Below are positions 7,518-14,904 of a DNA stretch of 26,508 bases, in pieces. Source of the DNA: DATJJW01 sp035491935 (GTDB lineage: Bacteria > Pseudomonadota > Alphaproteobacteria > ATCC43930 > CGMCC-115725). The translations under genes were made by a program, and so were the position numbers. Location: contig DATJJW010000173.1 of NCBI GenBank assembly GCA_035491935.1, positions 1 through 26,508 on the forward strand, given 5' to 3'. Numbering within the stretch: position 1 is the stretch's first letter; every line of letters begins with the position of its first letter. The notes below the pieces were generated by a model. The model saw only the letters and a list, made by a program, of their open reading frames with translations. It had not been told where the DNA came from and did not search any database.

Positions 7518-8279
7518 ATGCCGAACGGTGCCGAGACCGTCACCCAGACCATCGATGTGCCATCGGCAAACGGTGCCATCGATTGCCATCTGTCCCGGCC
7601 GGCGGGCGAGGGCAAATGGCCGGGCGTGCTGATGATGACCGACGTCCATGGCACCCGGCCTGCCTTCGAGGTGATGGCCCGGCGTCTGGCGTCGCTGGGT
7701 TATGTCGTGCTGCTACCCAATGTCTATTACCGCGGCGGCCATGCGCCGCTCTGGGATTTGAGCTTGCCGCGCGACAATCCCGAGGTCGAGGGAGTCCGGG
7801 CCAGGATGCGCGCCACGCTGACGCCGGATGCCATCGTTCCGGATATGGGGGCCGGGTTGGATTACCTTGCCGGGCTCGGCCAGGTCGGAGGGGCGAAGAT
7901 GGGGGTGGTCGGATATTGCATGTCCGGCTCCTTCGCGCTGCGCGCGGCGGCGGCGTTCCCGGACAAGGTTGCGGCCGCGGCATCCTTCCATGGCGGCCGG
8001 CTGGTGACGGAGGATGCCGACAGCCCGCATCTCACCATTCCCAATGTCAGGGGCGAGCTTTATTTCGCCCATGCCGACCAGGATAATTCCATGACGACGG
8101 CAATGATCGACAGGCTGGAGAAGGCCCTGGACGCGGCCGGCAGGACGTTTCACAGCGAGCTCTATACCGGCGCGCGCCATGGTTTTGCCGTGAGCGACGT
8201 GCCGGCTTACGATCCCAAGGCCTGCGGGCGCCATTGGCTGGCGCTCACAGAGCTCTTGGGAAGAACGCTGGCGGCCTGA
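7518..8279 (+). CDS. Dienelactone hydrolase family protein
   Basis: Alpha/beta hydrolase of the dienelactone hydrolase family, 253 residues, cytoplasmic. The nucleophile elbow GYCMSGS carries C134. D187 in HADQD and H221 in ARHGFA complete the Cys-Asp-His triad typical of carboxymethylenebutenolidase. The substrate-side segment LLPNVYYRGG is also conserved in the family. The ATG at 7518 is preceded by GGGGGAG at 7504-7510. Family members hydrolyse dienelactones in chlorocatechol-type pathways, but many are broad esterases, so the catabolic role is inferred. Its stop codon abuts the stop of the convergent OYE gene with no base between, inside a perfect 22-bp palindrome. The 212 bases upstream contain an inverted repeat but no other clear gene. 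Confidence 0.88.
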   Translation: MPNGAETVTQTIDVPSANGAIDCHLSRPAGEGKWPGVLMMTDVHGTRPAFEVMARRLASLGYVVLLPNVYYRGGHAPLWDLSLPRDNPEVEGVRARMRATLTPDAIVPDMGAGLDYLAGLGQVGGAKMGVVGYCMSGSFALRAAAAFPDKVAAAASFHGGRLVTEDADSPHLTIPNVRGELYFAHADQDNSMTTAMIDRLEKALDAAGRTFHSELYTGARHGFAVSDVPAYDPKACGRHWLALTELLGRTLAA

Positions 8280-8290
8280 TCAGGCCGCCA
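8269..8290. terminator. 22-bp perfect palindrome at abutting convergent stops
   Basis: The sequence reads identically on both strands from 8269 to 8290, with TGATCA at its centre: TGA (8277-8279) stops the hydrolase and TCA (8280-8282) is the OYE stop. Both proteins end in Ala-Ala-stop encoded as GCG GCC TGA, which creates the arms. In RNA the arms would pair with a minimal loop. No T-tract follows, so a classical intrinsic terminator is uncertain. Confidence 0.5.
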
Positions 8291-9344
8291 CGTCGTCCAG
8301 GCTGGGATAGTCGGTGTAGCCCTTGACGCCCGGCGCATAGAAGGTGCCGGAATCGGGCGCGTTGAGCGGCGCCTTATCCTTGAGCCGCCGGACCAGATCC
8401 GGATTGGCGATGAACAGTTTGCCCCAGGAGACGGCATCGGCCTCGTCTGACGCCAGCAGCGCTTCCGCCGTCTCCGGCGTCAGGTCCTGGTTGGCGACGA
8501 AGACGCCGCCGAAGAGCTTCTTGAGCTCAGGGCCAATCCGGCCCGGCCCCTGATGCTCGCGGGCGAACAGGAAGGCGAGCTTCCGCTTGCCGAGTTCGGT
8601 CGCGATATGGCCGAATGTGGCCAGCGGGTTCGAATCGCCCATGGTATGGGCGTCGCCGCGCGGTGCCAGATGCATGCCGACCCGGTCGGCGCCCCAGACA
8701 TCGATGGCGGCATCCGTCACCTCCAGCATCAGCCGGGCGCGGTTCTCGATCGGACCACCATAGGCGTCGGTGCGCTTGTTGGTGCTGTCCTGCAGGAATT
8801 GGTCGAGCAGATAGCCGTTGGCGCCATGGATCTCGACGCCGTCGAAGCCCGCGCGCTTCGCGTTCTCCGCCCCCTTGCGATAGGCCGCGATGACATCGGG
8901 TATCTCGGCGAGATCAAGGGCGCGAGGCGTGACGAAGGGCCGCTCGGGCCGGACCAGGCTGACATGGCCGCCGGGCGCGATGGCGCTGGGCGCCACGGGC
9001 AGCGCTCCATCGAGGAACATCGGATCGGAGACACGGCCGACATGCCAGAGCTGGAGGAAGATACGGCCGCTCGCTTCATGCACGGCCTTGGTGACGAGTT
9101 TCCAGCCTTCGACCTGGCTTTCGGACCAGATGCCGGGTGTATCGGCATAGCCGACCCCCTGGGGCGTGACGGATGTCGCCTCGGAGATGATGAGGCCGGC
9201 GGTGGCGCGCTGGCGGTAATATTCGGCCATCAGGGCGTTGGGCACGCGCGCGCTGCCGGCGCGTGAGCGGGTGAGCGGCGCCATGATGATGCGGTTCGGC
9301 AGGTCGACGGCACCGAGCTTCAACGGATCAAAAAGGGTAGGCAT
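8280..9344 (-). CDS. Old Yellow Enzyme-family alkene reductase (NADH:flavin oxidoreductase)
   Basis: FMN-dependent ene-reductase, 354 residues, reducing activated C=C bonds or nitro/nitrate-ester groups with NAD(P)H. MAPLTRSRA (22-30) and QLWHVGR (98-104) line the FMN site. H173 and N176 in HGANGYL bind the substrate carbonyl, and the long signature NGYLLDQFLQD..N.RTDAYGG follows. WGKLFIANPDL near the C-terminus is the family phosphate-binding region. It resembles the NemA/XenB/morphinone-reductase class. The ATG at 9344 is 16 bases after the transporter stop with AGGAA upstream, so it is last in the operon methyltransferase-transporter-OYE. Electron-poor alkenes taken up by that transporter are a plausible but unproven substrate. 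Confidence 0.93.
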   Translation of the reverse strand: MPTLFDPLKLGAVDLPNRIIMAPLTRSRAGSARVPNALMAEYYRQRATAGLIISEATSVTPQGVGYADTPGIWSESQVEGWKLVTKAVHEASGRIFLQLWHVGRVSDPMFLDGALPVAPSAIAPGGHVSLVRPERPFVTPRALDLAEIPDVIAAYRKGAENAKRAGFDGVEIHGANGYLLDQFLQDSTNKRTDAYGGPIENRARLMLEVTDAAIDVWGADRVGMHLAPRGDAHTMGDSNPLATFGHIATELGKRKLAFLFAREHQGPGRIGPELKKLFGGVFVANQDLTPETAEALLASDEADAVSWGKLFIANPDLVRRLKDKAPLNAPDSGTFYAPGVKGYTDYPSLDDVAA

Positions 9345-9360
9345 TTGTCGTTCCTGCAGA

Positions 9361-10662
9361 TCAGGATGAAACGTTCATGTCGGTCGACGAGGTCTCGCGC
9401 ATGAGCAGGACGGCGATGAGGCTCACCAGAGCTGCCGCGGTTATGTAGTAGCCGACCCAGGCCAGACCACCTGCAGCGGCGAGACGCTGGGCGGCGTAGG
9501 GTGCAAGGCTCGCCCCCAGGATACCGCCCAGGCTGTAGGAGGCGGCCGCACCCGTGTAGCGCACGCGGGTCGGGAACAACTCGGGCAGCACGGCGCCCAT
9601 CGGCGCGAATGTGGCGCCCATCAGCCCCAGTTCCAGCACCAGGAATAGCAGCACGCTGCCGGTACTGCCGCCACTTAGGAGCGGCGCCATGGCGAAGCCC
9701 GAGAGGGCCGCCAGCGCGCTTGCCACGATCAGTACCGGGCGCCGGCCGAAACGGTCGGCTAGATACGCCGTGACCGGGATCGCCGCCGCCATGGCCAGGA
9801 TGGCGAGGCAGAGAAGTGCGAGCAGGGTGCCGCGGTCGATATGCAGCGCCTGCGTCCCATAGCCCAGCACGAAGACGGCCGAGATGTAGAACAGCGCGTA
9901 GCAGATCACCATGGCGAGCGAGCCCAGCACCAGCGGGCGCGCATGGTGGCTCAATATCTCGCCGAGCGGCACCCGCACCTGCTCTTGGCGGGCGATCATA
10001 CGGGCGAAGGCAGGCGTCTCGTTGAGGCTGAGCCGGACATAAAGGCCGATCGCGACCAGCACGGCGCTGGCCAGGAACGGAATACGCCAGCCCCAATCGA
10101 GGAAGGCGGCATTGCCGAGCGCCAGGACGAGCCCCAGGAACAGCCCGTTGGACAGCAGGAAGCCGATGGCCGGCCCCAGCTGCGGGAACATGCCGAACCA
10201 GGCGCGGCGTCCTGCGGGCGCCCCTTCCGTCACCAGCAGGGCAGCACCGCCCCATTCGCCGCCAAGGCCGATGCCCTGGGCCAGGCGCATGAGACACAAC
10301 AGGATCGGCGCGGCCCAGCCGATCGCCTTGTAACCCGGTAATACGCCGATCAGCATCGTGGCAATGCCGGTGACCAGCAGTGAGGCGACGAGGGTCGATT
10401 TGCGCCCCAGCCGGTCGCCGAAATGCCCGAAGATCAAGGCGCCCAGTGGCCGGGCCAGGAAGGCGATGCCGAAGGTCAGGAAGGCTGCCAAGGTTTGCGA
10501 GCCGGTCGCGCTAGCAGGGAAATAGACCGCCCCCAGCACCAGGGCCGCGGCGGTGCCATAGATATAGAAATCGTAGAACTCGATCGTCGTGCCGACCAGG
10601 CTGGCGAGGATGATGCGAGCGGAGCCGGCCACGGTCGAGCCGGCTATCGTCGAACGGGGCAT
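9361..10662 (-). CDS. MFS transporter, metabolite:H+ symporter (MHS) family
   Basis: Inner-membrane secondary transporter of 433 residues with twelve predicted helices. SLVGTTIEFYDFYIYGTAA at the first helix, RPLGALIFGHFGDRLGRK at the helix 2-3 loop, and RLAQGIGLGGEWGGAALL in helix 4 are the signatures of the MHS branch (proline/betaine, shikimate, citrate and dicarboxylate symporters). The ATG at 10662 overlaps the methyltransferase stop by one base (TGATG) with AAGGAG upstream, so translation is probably coupled. Another in-frame start lies inside the methyltransferase gene and was rejected. The cargo is likely a small organic acid or betaine handled by the co-transcribed OYE. Family confident, substrate unknown. 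Confidence 0.9.
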   Translation of the reverse strand: MPRSTIAGSTVAGSARIILASLVGTTIEFYDFYIYGTAAALVLGAVYFPASATGSQTLAAFLTFGIAFLARPLGALIFGHFGDRLGRKSTLVASLLVTGIATMLIGVLPGYKAIGWAAPILLCLMRLAQGIGLGGEWGGAALLVTEGAPAGRRAWFGMFPQLGPAIGFLLSNGLFLGLVLALGNAAFLDWGWRIPFLASAVLVAIGLYVRLSLNETPAFARMIARQEQVRVPLGEILSHHARPLVLGSLAMVICYALFYISAVFVLGYGTQALHIDRGTLLALLCLAILAMAAAIPVTAYLADRFGRRPVLIVASALAALSGFAMAPLLSGGSTGSVLLFLVLELGLMGATFAPMGAVLPELFPTRVRYTGAAASYSLGGILGASLAPYAAQRLAAAGGLAWVGYYITAAALVSLIAVLLMRETSSTDMNVSS

Positions 10663-11468
10663 CAATGCGTCTCCTTGGCCGAAGCCAGGATATCGACATG
10701 GCCGACATGGCAGGTCGCACCCCGCCGGCATGCATCGAGCCGCCAGTCGAGCCAGGCCTGAAGCGCGTCCGGCGCCAGCACGGCCAGTTCGGCGACCGCA
10801 CCGGCCATGCCCCTCATGCATTCGGCCTGCAGCATCTCGTCGCCGGCTGACAATATCCAGGGGCTCTGGGCCTCAGCGACGGCATAACCGAGCTGCCGGA
10901 AGCTTTCGGTCAGTTTTGCCGCAGCGTGAGGCCCCAGCGCGGGGCCAAATCCCTTATCGGTCTGCTGATGGCGGTTGAACAGGGCAACGACCTCGCCATC
11001 GAGCGGATGGGCTTCGTCCCAGGTGACGATGCCGTCGTAATTGAGCGCGGCATAGAGCCCGATCCGTTGAGGCGCGAGCCGCGCCGCCAGCCGACGGATG
11101 AAATCGGCCGAGCAGAGGTCGAACAAGGCGGAGGCGGTGACCAGGCTCGCATCCGTTACCGGCAGCGCGTCGATCTGGGTGAGGTCCAGTTGGACGGCCT
11201 CGGCACCTGAACATTGTGTGGAGGGGCCCAGCCGGGCGACGGCGGCCGCCAGGAGCCGCGGATCATTGTCGACCAGGCGCCAGCGTATCGGCCCCGACAG
11301 GAAAGGCGACAGGGCCCGTGCCGTCGAACCGGTGCCGCAGCCGAGATCGACGGCGAGCGCCACGGGCTTGGCGAGGATGCGGGCGGCGTCCCGCGCCAGG
11401 CCGGTATCGCGGGCACGACGGTCCGCCGGCTCCCGCAGATCGAGCCACGTCGTATCGAATCCAGCCAT
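10662..11468 (-). CDS. Class I SAM-dependent methyltransferase
   Basis: Cytoplasmic methyltransferase-like protein, 268 residues. AVDLGCGTGSTAR (about 38-50) is motif I of the Rossmann fold that binds S-adenosylmethionine, and WRLVDNDPRLL supplies the acidic residue after strand 2. DLTQIDALP and VTASALFDLCS correspond to motifs II and III. The C-terminal part is helical, with HVGHVDILA near the end, and carries no recognisable target-specific domain. It heads the minus-strand operon and shares one base with the transporter start. Only a weak ribosome site (GGAAAG) precedes the ATG at 11468. The acceptor is unknown. A CtrA-type box lies about 90 bases upstream but is better placed for the divergent promoter. 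Confidence 0.85.
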   Translation of the reverse strand: MAGFDTTWLDLREPADRRARDTGLARDAARILAKPVALAVDLGCGTGSTARALSPFLSGPIRWRLVDNDPRLLAAAVARLGPSTQCSGAEAVQLDLTQIDALPVTDASLVTASALFDLCSADFIRRLAARLAPQRIGLYAALNYDGIVTWDEAHPLDGEVVALFNRHQQTDKGFGPALGPHAAAKLTESFRQLGYAVAEAQSPWILSAGDEMLQAECMRGMAGAVAELAVLAPDALQAWLDWRLDACRRGATCHVGHVDILASAKETH

Positions 11469-11552
11469 CTTTCCGTGTCCCGCAAGGTTTGCTGCCCCGA
11501 GGCATGTTCTAGCCGATGAGCATCGCTTTGCCAGCGGCCAATCGGTTTCTTG

Positions 11553-11581
11553 TTGGTTAACTAAATATTAACTATTATAAG
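11553..11581 (+). promoter_or_regulatory. Candidate promoter in an AT-rich island
   Basis: TTGGTT (11553-11558) and TATAAG (11576-11581) are 17 bases apart in the most AT-rich patch of this part of the window, upstream of the small protein gene at 11664. The -35 is weak, as expected if an activator bound to the overlapping CtrA-type box replaces it. Transcription would start near 11588. Confidence 0.5.
11557..11571 (+). promoter_or_regulatory. CtrA-type box TTAA-N7-TTAA(C)
   Basis: TTAA at 11557-11560, seven bases, and TTAA at 11568-11571, followed by C at 11572, match the full CtrA consensus TTAA-N7-TTAAC. The box covers the -35 region of the promoter above, the position of CtrA in activated promoters. 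The repeated heptamer TTAACTA is spaced 11 bases, about one helical turn. CtrA itself is not encoded in the window. Confidence 0.6.
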
Positions 11582-11663
11582 CAACCGCCGCCGCTCCGGC
11601 GGGTTAGGAACTGAAATGTACTTGTTCTGGCGCCGGCGGCGCCTACCCGAAGCGAGAGCTATC

Positions 11664-12038
11664 ATGGCGGGCAATAAGAACCAAATCGGCGGTCCGGCCA
11701 ATCGGCAGGCACTGCAACGCGCACGCCGCGACGTCGTGCAATGGCTCGACATCGCACGCGACAAGGCCTACCGCAAGGGCTACGCCGCGACAATCGACGA
11801 GGCGCGAGGCTGGCCACGCAAAGAGCTGATGGCCATGCTGAGCAAGATACAGGAACTGCAGGTGCAACTGGCCCAGGCGCTGCAATCGGACCTGCTGAAA
11901 GACATGCCCAGCAAGACCAAGATATTGATCCTGCTGCACTTCGAGGATGGCGCCGGCCGCGTCGACGCCCTGACCGATTTGGTGATGTGGCTGGACAACG
12001 GCATCCATGAGCAGGGCGATAACGCCCCGCCCACGTAA
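11664..12038 (+). CDS. Small soluble protein of unknown function, putative CtrA target
   Basis: No family recognised. The 124-residue product is hydrophilic and mostly helical, without a signal peptide or membrane segment. A basic N-terminal third (RQALQRARRDVVQWLDIARDK) is followed by a probable coiled or amphipathic helix (MLSKIQELQVQLAQALQ, about 60-78) and an acidic C-terminus. I prefer the ATG at 11664. The earlier in-frame ATG at 11616 has a better ribosome site (AGGAA), but the 16 codons between include several unusual here (CTA, AGA, GCT) and encode a strong hairpin, GGCGCC-GGC-GGCGCC at 11629-11643. That hairpin would otherwise sit in the leader. The gene is convergent with the exported protein at 12053 and is driven by the CtrA-box promoter. 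Confidence 0.65.
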   Translation: MAGNKNQIGGPANRQALQRARRDVVQWLDIARDKAYRKGYAATIDEARGWPRKELMAMLSKIQELQVQLAQALQSDLLKDMPSKTKILILLHFEDGAGRVDALTDLVMWLDNGIHEQGDNAPPT

Positions 12039-12052
12039 TTGCCGGTCCGCAA

Positions 12053-12403
12053 TCAGTTTTGGTGCGTGCCGGGCAGACCCGTGGCCGCACCGGCGCCTGG
12101 CACGTGGCCTGCTCCCATCATGTTATTCGTGCCCGTCATATTATTCGTCGCGGCGCCCGCCGGCCGCGCGCAGGTATAGGCGCCGTAGGCGGTCGAGCCG
12201 TCACCCGGATCATTCATGACCATCGTGCCCTTGGGCGGCTTCTGGCGTATGACCTGGGCACCCGGGCAACTGGCCTGGGCGGCGCCGCGCGAGGCGTAAT
12301 ATGACTGGGATTGCTGGGCCTGGGCGGAAGGGACCAGCACGATTGCGGCGGCGGCAAGCAGCGTGAGAACGGCAAAGCGCTGGATCATGTCGATTTCTTT
12401 CAT
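12053..12403 (-). CDS. Small exported protein of unknown function
   Basis: A 116-residue product with a strong Sec signal peptide (hydrophobic LTLLAAAAIVLV, then SAQAQ with probable cleavage after AQA). The mature part is about 85 residues with two cysteines (in ASCPGAQ and YTCARP) that could form a disulphide. A Gly/Asn/Met-rich tail contains NNM repeated (NNMTGTNNMMGAG). I recognise no family; small cell-envelope proteins in this group often look like this. The start could be the ATG at 12403 or the one five codons inside at 12388; neither has a strong ribosome site. Only 14 bases separate its stop from the convergent gene, and a small hairpin ATTGC-GCAAT (12038-12053) spans both stops. Confidence 0.65.
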   Translation of the reverse strand: MKEIDMIQRFAVLTLLAAAAIVLVPSAQAQQSQSYYASRGAAQASCPGAQVIRQKPPKGTMVMNDPGDGSTAYGAYTCARPAGAATNNMTGTNNMMGAGHVPGAGAATGLPGTHQN

Positions 12404-12510
12404 GGTTGCAGGAGGCGCGACATTCGAGGGCGTAGCCCCATCGCCGCACCGCATGTTCAATCGCGGATCAGGTGCTGCGGTTTCATCCGTATGATGCCTT
12501 ATCATTTGCC

Positions 12511-12540
12511 TTGACGGGTCTTTGCCCCGGCGCAGATACT
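12511..12540 (+). promoter_or_regulatory. Candidate sigma-70 promoter of the transporter-VOC operon
   Basis: TTGACG (12511-12516), a five-of-six -35 match, and GATACT (12535-12540) are 18 bases apart, about 80 bases before the transporter ATG at 12621. The position and -35 quality make it the best promoter candidate in the gap 12404-12620, which otherwise holds no gene that I can support. Confidence 0.45.
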
Positions 12541-12620
12541 TTCCACCCGAGCGGGCCGATCCTGCAAGTCTTCGGACTGCGAGAGACGACCAGAAGCCTG
12601 CCGGCCAGGGAGGTTTCGTC

Positions 12621-13994
12621 ATGGAATTCGACGTCGCCGAGATCATCGACAGGCACCACTTCGGCGCTTTCCAGCTTCGGATCGTGATCCTGTGCGCGCT
12701 GGTCCAGTTCTTCGAAGGCTTCGATGCCTTGATGCTGGCCTATACCGCGCCGGCCCTGTCCAAGACCTGGCACATAGCGCATCGCGATCTTGGACCCGTC
12801 TTCGCCGCCAGCCTCGCCGGCATGTCGATCGGTACGGTAGTCCTGAGTCCGCTGGCCGACTGGTTCGGGCGCAAGCGGCTGCTGATCATCTCGGTCCTGC
12901 TGTTCGGCGGCCTGACGCTGGTGGCATCCCAGGCGCAGGACGTACGCCAGCTGAGCATGCTGCGCTTCGTCATCGGCTTCGGCCTGGCCGCCGCGGTGCC
13001 CAGTACCTTCGTGCTGGTCAATGAGTTCGCGCCGCGCCGATACCGCGCCACCATGGTCATGTGCATGGCGATCGGGGTCGCGGTGGGAGCGGCGACCGGC
13101 GGGCAGCTGGCGGCCCTATTGGTGCCGTCGATCGGCTGGCGCGGCATGTTCGTCATCGGCGGCGTGGCGCCGCTCGTCCTGTTGCCTTTCCTGCTCGCGT
13201 GGCTGCCGGAATCGGTCCGCTTCCTCATCGTCAAGGGCGGCCGCACGGATCAGGTCATCGCTACGCTGAAACGGCTCGACCCCAGCGCCTCATACCCGCC
13301 CAATGCGCGTTTCAACCTGCATCACCGGCCGCAGCCGAAGGGCATCAGGGTCGGCGAGTTGTTCACCCAAGGACGCCTGCCGGTCACCGCCTGTCTGTGG
13401 CTGGCCTTCGTGCTCAGCCTGATCGTGCTCAACTTCATGAACAACTGGCTGCCCAGCGTGTTGGCGACGACCGGCTTGCCGCAGGCGCAGGCGCTGCGTA
13501 TCGGTACGCTATTCCAGATCGGCGGCATGATCGGCATCCCGATCATGGGCTTCCTGTCCGACCGCTTCGGCTATTTCAGGGTGCTGGGGGCGACATTGGT
13601 GCTGCAGGCATTCTTCGTCGCCCTGATCGGCTGGAGCGAGGGATCGGTGCCGCTCCTCGTCGTGGCCGTGCCGATGGTCGGGTGCTGCGTCATCGGCGTC
13701 AACAACGCGCTGATGGCGTTGGCCGTGACGCTCTATCCGACGGCGATCCGCGCCACGGGGTCGAGCTGGGCCCACGGTTTCGGCCGCTTCGGCGGCATCT
13801 TCGGGCCGATCATCGGCGGCATCCTGCTCAGCCAGCATTGGTCGCTGCAGCAGGTCTTCGCCGTGGGTGCGCTCTTCCCGCTGTGCAATCTTCTCGTCGT
13901 CATGACCATGGCATGGTGCCATGCCCGTGCCCAACTCCATGCCCCGGTCGAACCGGAGATGGCGCAGCCCCTGCAATACAAAGGACATGGCTGA
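12621..13994 (+). CDS. MFS transporter, aromatic acid:H+ symporter-like (AAHS)
   Basis: Inner-membrane carrier of 457 residues with twelve predicted helices. LVQFFEGFDALMLAYTAPAL corresponds to the helix-1 DGYD region of AAHS carriers, here with EGFDAL. The helix 2-3 loop reads LADWFGRKRLL, and WLPESVRFLI follows helix 6. The second half has FLSDRFGYFRV and the PTAIRATGSSWAHGFGRFGGIFGP motif typical of aromatic-acid carriers such as PcaK and BenK. AGGGAGG (12607-12613) sets the ATG at 12621; the frame is open upstream but without a ribosome site. Its last eight bases overlap the VOC protein start, so the pair is probably translated together. Cargo is likely an aromatic or related carboxylic acid, by family only. 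Confidence 0.9.
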   Translation: MEFDVAEIIDRHHFGAFQLRIVILCALVQFFEGFDALMLAYTAPALSKTWHIAHRDLGPVFAASLAGMSIGTVVLSPLADWFGRKRLLIISVLLFGGLTLVASQAQDVRQLSMLRFVIGFGLAAAVPSTFVLVNEFAPRRYRATMVMCMAIGVAVGAATGGQLAALLVPSIGWRGMFVIGGVAPLVLLPFLLAWLPESVRFLIVKGGRTDQVIATLKRLDPSASYPPNARFNLHHRPQPKGIRVGELFTQGRLPVTACLWLAFVLSLIVLNFMNNWLPSVLATTGLPQAQALRIGTLFQIGGMIGIPIMGFLSDRFGYFRVLGATLVLQAFFVALIGWSEGSVPLLVVAVPMVGCCVIGVNNALMALAVTLYPTAIRATGSSWAHGFGRFGGIFGPIIGGILLSQHWSLQQVFAVGALFPLCNLLVVMTMAWCHARAQLHAPVEPEMAQPLQYKGHG

Positions 13995-14808
13995 AGAGAT
14001 GTTCGCCAAGCTCAACCACATCGCCATCGTTAGCGAGAACTACGCTGCCGTCTCGCAATTCTACCAGGCGGTCTTCGGCATGAAGACGTCAGCAAAACCG
14101 CGGCCGGGGCGTGCGAGTACCGTCGGCGACGGCTATGTCGGCCTTAATATCAACCCGCGCTATGCCGGCCGGCCGGCCCATCTCGACCATTTCGGCATCG
14201 AGGTCGAGGATGCCGAACGCGTCTTTGCCCGCATGAAGGATTTCCGCGGCACCAAATGGGTGCAGCGTCCGGGCAACAGACCCTTCGCCGCGATCAGCGC
14301 CCATGACATGGACGGCAATGTCTTCGATATCTCGCAGCGTGATTCGAAGAATCGCACCGATATGTATACGGAGAATGCCGGCATCGCCGAGGCCGAGGCG
14401 CGTATCAGCCATTTCGCGCTGCGCACCCTGCATGCCGACGAGGTTGCGGCCTTCTATCGCGAGGTCTTCGAACTGGAGCCCTTGGAGAAGGATGCGGGCG
14501 ACCCCAGCCATTACTTGAGCGATGGCCACGTCACCATGATCATCCGGCCCTGGGCGATCGAGGATTATCTGGGTGCCTCGATCATCCCGGCGGGGATGGA
14601 GCATATCGGCTTCACGGTGAAGAGCTGGCCGGAATTCCAGGCAAATTACGACAAGGTGACGGGCAAGAACCCGCTTCTCATCCCATTGCCGATCGGCAAC
14701 GGGCCGGAAGGGCAGAAGCGTCTGGCGGTCATCCGTGACGGGTGCCGTCTCTACCGCCATCACATGACGGATGTCGACGGCACGGTTCTTTCGGTGGGAG
14801 AGGCTTAA
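13987..14808 (+). CDS. Two-domain VOC (glyoxalase/extradiol dioxygenase-fold) protein
   Basis: Vicinal-oxygen-chelate protein of 273 residues with two tandem domains, about 7-120 and 138-272. Domain 1 has H11 (LNHIAIV), H68 (HLDHFGIEV) and D114 (NVFDIS) where the metal ligands of the fold lie. Domain 2 has H142 and H206 (GMEHIGF), but S269 where an acidic ligand is usual. This suggests one complete 2-His-1-carboxylate site, with Asp replacing the common Glu, plus one weakened site. Extradiol ring cleavage, isomerisation or lyase chemistry are all possible. The ATG at 13987 overlaps the transporter gene by eight bases; an internal ATG at 13999 is an alternative. Co-expression with an aromatic-acid carrier favours catabolism. 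The gene is followed by the second palindromic repeat. Confidence 0.85.
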   Translation: MAEEMFAKLNHIAIVSENYAAVSQFYQAVFGMKTSAKPRPGRASTVGDGYVGLNINPRYAGRPAHLDHFGIEVEDAERVFARMKDFRGTKWVQRPGNRPFAAISAHDMDGNVFDISQRDSKNRTDMYTENAGIAEAEARISHFALRTLHADEVAAFYREVFELEPLEKDAGDPSHYLSDGHVTMIIRPWAIEDYLGASIIPAGMEHIGFTVKSWPEFQANYDKVTGKNPLLIPLPIGNGPEGQKRLAVIRDGCRLYRHHMTDVDGTVLSVGEA

Positions 14809-14817
14809 TCGGATCTC

Positions 14818-14889
14818 GTCATGGCCGGGCATGTCCCGGTCATCTTTCTCCGGTCTGCGCGAGATGGCCGGGTCAAGCCCGGCCATGAC
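14818..14889. repeat. Dispersed double-hairpin palindrome, copy 2
   Basis: Perfect 13-bp outer arms GTCATGGCCGGGC (14818-14830) and GCCCGGCCATGAC (14877-14889) extend with a few mismatches to about 29 bases. Each arm is itself a hairpin around CCGGG...CCCGG, as in the copy at 2025-2117. It fills the convergent gap between the VOC and MetE-like genes, starting 10 bases after one stop and ending 16 bases before the other. Confidence 0.85.
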
Positions 14890-14904
14890 GGTTAGGGGTG
14901 AGGC

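Noticed and set aside
12038..12060. Small ATTGC-GCAAT hairpin with following TTTT as an intrinsic terminator
   Set aside because: Only 5 bp of stem and a broken T-tract; mentioned under the exported protein but not listed as a terminator.
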